Virus record (IMG/VR): IMGVR_UViG_3300027759_000045
Span: 282,857 to 346,856 of that record
Reading direction: 5' to 3' (one strand)
DNA from: a virus
DNA length: 64,000 nt
The position numbers were made by a program, and so were the translations under genes. Under the pieces are notes generated by a model. It did no database searches, was not told the origin of the DNA, and saw only the letters and a program-made list of their open reading frames with translations. This document shows, piece after piece, positions 59,782-64,000 of this stretch. Positions within the stretch are counted from its first letter, which is position 1. Each line of letters begins with the position of its first letter.

Positions 59782-59811
59782 ATAGCATAGTTTAACAAAA
59801 AGGAATAGAAA

Positions 59812-60087
59812 ATGAAAGCACTTACTGCATACATTGATCGTCAAAACAAATACCAGGCCCTGTTCCGAGGCCAACGTACAGAACCCCTGTACGAAGTCAC
59901 CACTGCCGCAGGCCGCAAGCGTGTGGCAGACATGATTGATTGCGCACTGAGCCCTGAAAATCTTTCATGTGATGGCGAACTGCCTCGTGCAGAAGTTAAC
60001 CGTCGCTATCGTGAACTCACAGCGGCCGCAAAGGATCTGATCAAGTTGGATCCTACTATGGCTCAACACATGTACGAATTTGGTTGA
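59812..60087 (+). CDS. Hypothetical protein, 91 aa
   Basis: Charged helical protein (ALTAYIDRQNKYQALFRG, VNRRYRELTAAAKDLI) with two Cys in the middle. AAAAGGAA ribosome binding site. Its stop TGA lies in the -35 box of promoter copy 8. Function unknown. Confidence 0.75.
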   Translation: MKALTAYIDRQNKYQALFRGQRTEPLYEVTTAAGRKRVADMIDCALSPENLSCDGELPRAEVNRRYRELTAAAKDLIKLDPTMAQHMYEFG

Positions 60088-60112
60088 CCCGAAATTGCTG
60101 ATTTGCTATAAT
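60084..60112 (+). promoter_or_regulatory. Repeated promoter cassette, copy 8
   Basis: TTGACC contains the stop TGA of the previous gene. Spacer CGAAATTGCTGATTTGC, TATAAT, then a leader with AAGGAG. Confidence 0.9.
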
Positions 60113-60142
60113 ATGAACATAGTAAGAAATAAGGAGCTCGAA

Positions 60143-60508
60143 ATGGAACAGTTTAAAAGTTGGGAAGAGTTGACAGAGTTGGAACAGGCTCAGGCCACCT
60201 ACTGGGACATGTACAAGGATGCCCATAACTTCCGTCCACGTCACGTTGACACCAGCACCTGGACCCTGGCTGACTTTGATCGCGAGTTCACAGAATTGGG
60301 TCAGATCATGACAGCCAACCATGAGGCAGAGCAAATTGCCCAGGCCGCGGCAGTAGAAGCATTCGAACGCCGTGTAGCAGAGATGCTGACACTGGGTGCC
60401 AAAGACATAGAAATGGCCATGCGTTGGATTCACGAAGCCGAAGACACCAACGGTGATGAAGACTACCTTGCATGGACTCTGGGCTTGCCTTACAGATATT
60501 TTGCGTAA
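60143..60508 (+). CDS. Conserved phage protein, 121 aa
   Basis: YWDMYKDAHNFRPRHVD followed by a helical C-terminus with FERRVAEMLTLGAKD. This N-terminal pattern is widespread in phages as an uncharacterised protein. AAGGAG precedes the ATG at 60143. Function unknown. Confidence 0.75.
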   Translation: MEQFKSWEELTELEQAQATYWDMYKDAHNFRPRHVDTSTWTLADFDREFTELGQIMTANHEAEQIAQAAAVEAFERRVAEMLTLGAKDIEMAMRWIHEAEDTNGDEDYLAWTLGLPYRYFA

Positions 60509-60521
60509 CTGGGAGACGGAT

Positions 60522-60725
60522 ATGTCATACGATAAAACACACGGTAGTTGGTATGATCGAGGTGCCGCAGACAATTACTACGGTCGCAGACCCAACCCAC
60601 ATCGTGGCGGTGTAGGTGGCGAATCCGGCCCAAGAATTGAAGCAGGGCATCCTGAAGAAGTTGAGGCCTACATGGCCGGCTATAAAGATAACGAAGCCTC
60701 TGGCGATAAGAAAGATTGGAACTGA
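60522..60725 (+). CDS. Conserved phage protein, 67 aa
   Basis: MSYDKTHGSWYDRGAADNYY and HPEEVEAYMAGYKDNEASGD, both conserved in my memory of phage small proteins, function unknown. GGGAGACGG before the ATG at 60522; the longer upstream frame lies inside the 121-aa gene. Confidence 0.75.
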   Translation: MSYDKTHGSWYDRGAADNYYGRRPNPHRGGVGGESGPRIEAGHPEEVEAYMAGYKDNEASGDKKDWN

Positions 60726-60726
60726 T

Positions 60727-60888
60727 ATGAGCAAGATGAGCGATTTAACTGTGGAAATTTCTGACATGCTGGAAGCAGGCTACTTGCCTGTGACAGTGGC
60801 TAGACTGTTGGAAATCCCTGTGAACTGGGTTTACGAAACTGCTGATCCAGAAGAAGAACTTAGCCCTTTTCAAACTGTGAATTCCTAA
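60727..60888 (+). CDS. Small helix-turn-helix-like protein, 53 aa
   Basis: AGYLPVTVARLLEIPVNWVYE has the spacing of a helix-turn-helix (helix, turn, recognition helix). Short acidic end. It starts 1 nt after the previous stop. May be a small DNA-binding regulator; inference. Confidence 0.6.
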   Translation: MSKMSDLTVEISDMLEAGYLPVTVARLLEIPVNWVYETADPEEELSPFQTVNS

Positions 60889-60898
60889 GGAGAACACA

Positions 60899-61030
60899 AT
60901 GACTAAACTGCAATATCTTTTGTTAAGTGTGATACTGATCACTGTGTCAGGTTGCGGCACAATGGGCGGTGCTGTGAGTGGCGCAGGTCAAGACTTGTCT
61001 CGTGCAGGCGAGTGGATTCGGTCACGATGA
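60899..61030 (+). CDS. Entericidin-like lipoprotein, 43 aa
   Basis: Signal peptide with lipobox (VSGCGT; Cys19), then GGAVSGAGQDLSRAGEWI, like the short entericidin lipoproteins of proteobacteria, which are linked to stress-induced lysis. AAGGAG ribosome binding site. Overlaps the SWIM-like gene start (CGATGA). Confidence 0.75.
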   Translation: MTKLQYLLLSVILITVSGCGTMGGAVSGAGQDLSRAGEWIRSR

Positions 61031-61380
61031 AAGTCGTACAGGAAACTACAGATTGGGGCAACACCGACAGCCCCAATCATGTGTACTTTTTAAACAACAG
61101 CCGCGACAAGATGTTTGCCTATGTCCGGCATGGATCAGTACAGGTCAAGCAGTTTCGGAGCCCAATCAGTTTTTACACTCGTGGACGCAAGTTTCAGGAA
61201 GTGCCAAATACCTGGGGATATTCACCGGGTCAAGCGGCAGAACCAGAAGGCCGCTCTTGGACTGTGGCCGGATCAAAAGGTGCAGAATACACTGTGACAG
61301 AACTGAATGGTCAGATCACGTGTTCCTGCCCTGGTCACAAATATCGTGGCGCTTGTAAACACATCAAGGAAAAAGCATAA
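61027..61380 (+). CDS. SWIM-type zinc-finger protein, 117 aa
   Basis: ITCSCPGHKYRGACKHIKE at the C-terminus has CxC-x2-H-x5-CxH spacing close to a SWIM zinc finger (CxCxnCxH), used for DNA or protein contacts. The rest contains VYFLNNSRDKMFAYVR. Starts in an ATGA overlap, ends 1 nt before the next start. Function unknown. Confidence 0.75.
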   Translation: MKVVQETTDWGNTDSPNHVYFLNNSRDKMFAYVRHGSVQVKQFRSPISFYTRGRKFQEVPNTWGYSPGQAAEPEGRSWTVAGSKGAEYTVTELNGQITCSCPGHKYRGACKHIKEKA

Positions 61381-61586
61381 TGTGGACATTGTTATTAGTC
61401 ACAGCAATCAACACCGCACCTGCTCCGGTTGGAACATTCGCCACACAACAGGCCTGCCAAACCTCTGCCAAAGAATGGCAAGTGCAGGGTGTCAAAGCCG
61501 GATGCGTTCAACAGCCGTCTGTCGAGGATGCTATGAAACAGGCCATTGCTATGATGAATGTGTTTATAAACAGCATGCCGAAATAA
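61380..61586 (+). CDS. Small exported-type protein, 68 aa
   Basis: Hydrophobic start (MWTLLLVTAINTAPA, a short signal-like or anchor segment), then CQTSAKEWQVQGVKAGCVQQ with two Cys. Common in Burkholderiales and their phages in my memory. Starts at the A of the SWIM gene stop. Confidence 0.65.
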   Translation: MWTLLLVTAINTAPAPVGTFATQQACQTSAKEWQVQGVKAGCVQQPSVEDAMKQAIAMMNVFINSMPK

Positions 61587-61650
61587 CCCTGTATAATGAC
61601 AAAAGTGATCCATTACTGGGCCCAACAGCCCTGTTTCACGCCGTCACTCT

Positions 61651-61677
61651 TAAATAAATGTACGGGCCTTACGGGCC
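61651..61677 (+). promoter_or_regulatory. Late promoter with GGGCC repeat leader
   Basis: TAAATA (61651-61656) then ACGGGCCTTACGGGCC, in which GGCC pairs with itself, then AAAGGAG before the ATG at 61702. Confidence 0.65.
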
Positions 61678-61701
61678 TGTTAACTTAAAGGAGTCTATTA
61701 A

Positions 61702-61932
61702 ATGGACAAAGCATTTGCAGTAGCAGGAAATCTTGTTAGTAACATCACTTCAATTGGTATCAAACTAATTGCAGTCACAGTGGTTCTCCAAATTTTATTT
61801 GGCGCCGCAGTACCATTCTTAGGATTGGATGTGATCACTAACATTACCAAAATAGTTGCATCACTTGGTAGTCAAGGCCTAGTTGGCTTGGTTGCAGTGG
61901 CAGTGCTGTATTGGAGTTTCAACAAAGCCTAA
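61702..61932 (+). CDS. Small membrane protein, conserved in T4-like phages, 76 aa
   Basis: Two hydrophobic helices (IKLIAVTVVLQILFGAAVPF and GLVGLVAVAVLYWSF) joined by an amphipathic part. I recall close relatives in cyanophages and pelagiphages. Strong AAAGGAG site, late promoter with hairpin and a terminator right after: likely abundant, perhaps a virion membrane or holin-like protein. Role unproven. Confidence 0.8.
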   Translation: MDKAFAVAGNLVSNITSIGIKLIAVTVVLQILFGAAVPFLGLDVITNITKIVASLGSQGLVGLVAVAVLYWSFNKA

Positions 61933-61955
61933 TAGACTCTGAGTCTATCTAATAG

Positions 61956-61980
61956 AAAGCCACTTCACAGTGGCTTTTCT
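61956..61980 (+). terminator. Rho-independent terminator
   Basis: AAAGCCACT-tcac-AGTGGCTTT followed by TCTTTTGG; lies between converging genes. Confidence 0.85.
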
Positions 61981-61986
61981 TTTGGC

Positions 61987-62712
61987 TTATAATCCGTAGT
62001 CAAGTGCTAGAGCATTGTAGTTCTGTTTTATTTGGTCAGCATTTAATGCTCGTCCATATACCGCAGTGACACCAATATCGCCATACCAGAAGTTGTCGAG
62101 TCGACCTACATTTTCAGTTGAACTGCTCTGATACTGGGCAAATGTCTGCCCGGCCACAGTTCCTACCGCTTGTCCGTTGAAATAGAAAGTCACTACACCA
62201 CCGGTGGTCTGTGTCACAGCAACAATCACCCAGGTGTTTGCGGGAATTGACACATTGTTACTGAGTCCGCCAAAACTGTTTGCACTGTAATGTATTTGTA
62301 AATTGTTCGAAACATCGTGGTGTATATAAGTGTTGAAGTTTCTAAGGCCAGTGTTTGTGCCAAATATTCCACGGTAAGAATCAAGCCCAGGAGTCCAAGC
62401 ACTGGCATTAATTCTTATGGCCGCCATGACAGTTTTGCCAGTGTAGGTTTGATTGTATTTGTTAGAGACAGTGGACGCATACTGTGAACCGGTGCCGTTG
62501 AGACTGAAGTAACTGGCTGTGCCAGCATTGGTCCAAGTTGGACTACCCACTAATGTGGCTGTGTTGTTGTTGCCCGACAGGTCAGTCCATGTGGTTCCAG
62601 AACCAGGATAACTGGCAGTGTTTCCTGGATCTAAATACAGTAGCGCACCCGTTGAATTGAACGATGCATCGTACACAACGGTATTGCTGAGTTTTACGCC
62701 TTGTATGATCAT
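61987..62712 (-). CDS. LamG/concanavalin-like lectin-domain tail protein, 241 aa
   Basis: LYLDPGNTASYPGSGTTWTD and a jelly-roll body (VAVTQTTGGVVTFYFNGQAVG), ending DQIKQNYNALALDYG, a pattern common at tail-fibre receptor-binding proteins of marine phages. Located next to the fibre gene on the same strand and 10 nt after it. Likely binds a surface glycan. Confidence 0.85.
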   Translation of the reverse strand: MIIQGVKLSNTVVYDASFNSTGALLYLDPGNTASYPGSGTTWTDLSGNNNTATLVGSPTWTNAGTASYFSLNGTGSQYASTVSNKYNQTYTGKTVMAAIRINASAWTPGLDSYRGIFGTNTGLRNFNTYIHHDVSNNLQIHYSANSFGGLSNNVSIPANTWVIVAVTQTTGGVVTFYFNGQAVGTVAGQTFAQYQSSSTENVGRLDNFWYGDIGVTAVYGRALNADQIKQNYNALALDYGL

Positions 62713-62722
62713 TGTTGATCCA

Positions 62723-64000
62723 TTAACTGATTGCTATCCAACCGTAACGCACAGTGACATTACCGCCGCTGGTGTTGTTGATGCCAAAGTCAAATCTATT
62801 GGTAGTTGCACTTGGCGCGGTATTACTACGAACTATGGCGTTTGCTGTACCTACAAACTGATTGGGTATGTTGGTAAAGTCAATGGGTGTGCCGCCACCG
62901 TCGTAGACCCAGGCATACTGATAACCCACTACAGGCACATTGGTGTTGGTAACGGTAGCTGTGGCGTTCCAAACCAAGATACCATTGGGAATATTGCAAT
63001 CAACCCACATTTGATAGGTCTCGTTGATACCCACAGTGAAACTTTGAGTGCTGTTGCCCACAGGCACAGTCCAGGAGCTTTCAAATCTTGTGACTGGATT
63101 CACTGGTGTATTGTTGGCATAGTTTACGGCAAATGTGTTACCTGGTAGTGTTAGATTGCCTGTGTTGTCAAACACAGTTGAATAACTACCGGCAACTAAA
63201 GTAACATTTGGTTGTGTGCCCACAACATTGCCGGTGATACTAATATTGCCTACAAAGTTGCTGGCAGTGACGTTGCCTGTGGTGCTGATAGCATTGCTGC
63301 CAAATGCAGCCAGGAAGGTGGCCACATTGGCGTTGCCATAACTTGCGGCTATGCCAGTTAATTGGCTACCATTGCCAATAAAAAAGTTGCCAGACACATT
63401 GCCAGTGGCACTAACAATGCCTGCAGTTAGAATGTTGCCACTAGTGACGTTGCCAGTTGAACTGATCAATCCAACAGTTCTAATGTTACCACCAACAACG
63501 TTACCAGTGGCACTGATATTTCCAGAAGATTTTATAGTGCCGGTAGCAGGTTCAACAGTGGCATAGTTTACATATTTTAGGTTGCCATCATAGGTCATCA
63601 TGCTCATATCACCAGTGGAGGCAATATCTTGTGCAACTGTGGGAGCTGGTAAACTGGTCAATTCACTGCCGTTGCCTTTGATATAAACACCGGTAACGTT
63701 GCCCGTAGCACTGATGTTGCCAGGAGCAGTCAAGTTGCCAGCAGTGTCAAATGTCCAGGTTTTGGTCCCACTGACATTGCCGGCCTGTATGGCCACATTG
63801 CCTCCTTGTAAAACGGCAATATTGGCTTCCTCATCTGTGCCCAAAATCAAATTGGCGCCAGCGGCCCCGGCTGCCACATGTATATCCGCGGCCCCGGTCA
63901 AGTAAATATTTACATATGCGGCAGCATCAGCAGGGTCTGGTTGTAGGTTCAAGTTACCTGTGCCAATGATATTGACGTCATTGAATGTGACATTGCCTGT
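62723..64000 (-). CDS. Tail fibre with repeated SATGNV units (5' end outside window)
   Basis: At least 425 aa; the frame continues past the window edge, so the apparent TTG start near 63952 is probably internal. Contains six or more GNISATGNVTGGNI-type units from about residue 70 to 240, GNGSELTSL/GNGSQLTGI blocks, and a jelly-roll-like C-terminus ending in RYGWIAIS. Such repeats build the long shaft of phage fibres. Repeats are a likely target for host-range change. Confidence 0.85.
   Translation of the reverse strand, partial: TGNVTFNDVNIIGTGNLNLQPDPADAAAYVNIYLTGAADIHVAAGAAGANLILGTDEEANIAVLQGGNVAIQAGNVSGTKTWTFDTAGNLTAPGNISATGNVTGVYIKGNGSELTSLPAPTVAQDIASTGDMSMMTYDGNLKYVNYATVEPATGTIKSSGNISATGNVVGGNIRTVGLISSTGNVTSGNILTAGIVSATGNVSGNFFIGNGSQLTGIAASYGNANVATFLAAFGSNAISTTGNVTASNFVGNISITGNVVGTQPNVTLVAGSYSTVFDNTGNLTLPGNTFAVNYANNTPVNPVTRFESSWTVPVGNSTQSFTVGINETYQMWVDCNIPNGILVWNATATVTNTNVPVVGYQYAWVYDGGGTPIDFTNIPNQFVGTANAIVRSNTAPSATTNRFDFGINNTSGGNVTVRYGWIAIS
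63200..63760 (-). repeat. Degenerate fibre repeat units
   Basis: Repeated ACATTGCCAGTGGCACTGA-like DNA (plus strand) coding the SATGNV units of the fibre gene. Confidence 0.75.

Noticed and set aside
61587-61650. 20-codon frame starting at the TATAATG near 61595
   Set aside because: The ATG overlaps the supposed -10 box, there is no ribosome binding site and no overlap with neighbours.
1-64000. tRNA, rRNA, integrase or transposase genes
   Set aside because: None recognised by eye: no TTCGA-type T-arm with matching acceptor stem and no recombinase motifs. A tRNAscan-SE run would settle the tRNA question.

Overview
The window is a stretch of a large T4-like tailed-phage genome (myovirus type). 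The evidence is a dense mosaic of overlapping genes on both strands, class Ia ribonucleotide reductase (NrdA, a small membrane gene, NrdB, glutaredoxin), a PAAR spike tip, tail-spike and tail-fibre proteins, a phage-type ATP-dependent DNA ligase, a RecB-like exonuclease, a UV-damage endonuclease, and TAAATA boxes like T4 late promoters. No tRNA, rRNA, integrase, transposase or CRISPR array was recognised. There are no photosynthesis genes, although many hypothetical proteins resemble families I remember from T4-like cyanophages and pelagiphages. A phasin, a DUF3563-like protein, an entericidin-like lipoprotein, Ala/Lys/Pro-rich exported proteins and sigma70-type promoters point to a betaproteobacterial (Burkholderiales-like, probably aquatic) host. 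The host call is inference.

Layout. 0-7 kb: virion-type and hypothetical genes, including a two-domain protein with a Pol-beta-type nucleotidyltransferase signature and a KxDG motif. 7-12 kb: two radical SAM enzymes, a cold-shock protein, the Fe-S assembly proteins IscU and IscA, a 2-oxoglutarate-oxygenase-like protein and an exonuclease. 12-21 kb: tail spike, nrdA/nrdB/grx, PAAR protein and a large structural protein. 20.7-30 kb: an accessory zone of small genes, many driven by near-identical TTGACC-N17-TATAAT promoters whose -35 box often contains or abuts the preceding stop codon, then DNA ligase. 29.5-33.5 kb: a coiled-coil membrane protein and a proteostasis island (ClpX, GroES, Hsp20, ClpS). 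33.5-41 kb: a phosphoesterase, a GIY-YIG homing endonuclease, another radical SAM enzyme and two large exported repeat-rich proteins. 41-50 kb: a nucleotide-sugar dehydrogenase, an oxygenase-like protein, an amidinotransferase-like protein, a fibre-like protein, UvsE, a BPL_N-type amidotransferase, an LpxH-like phosphoesterase and a glycosyltransferase. 50-59 kb: phasin, an exported lipoprotein pair, two ClpP paralogues and two more radical SAM enzymes. 59-62 kb: a second zone of small genes with the same promoter family. 62-64 kb: a LamG protein and a repeat-built tail fibre running off the window.

How it fits together. The nrd genes and grx make dNTPs. ClpX (which keeps its ClpP-docking IGF motif), ClpS and two ClpP paralogues could form a phage-encoded N-degron protease with GroES and Hsp20 as helpers. 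IscU and IscA could supply Fe-S clusters to the five complete radical SAM enzymes and one partial one, four or five of which share an N-terminal Cys-rich (twitch-like) domain. The most unusual features are in expression: a repeated promoter cassette in the two accessory zones; a palindrome fused to late promoters; late promoters followed by hairpin leaders before highly expressed-looking genes; and start codons placed exactly where transcription should begin, which predicts leaderless mRNAs.
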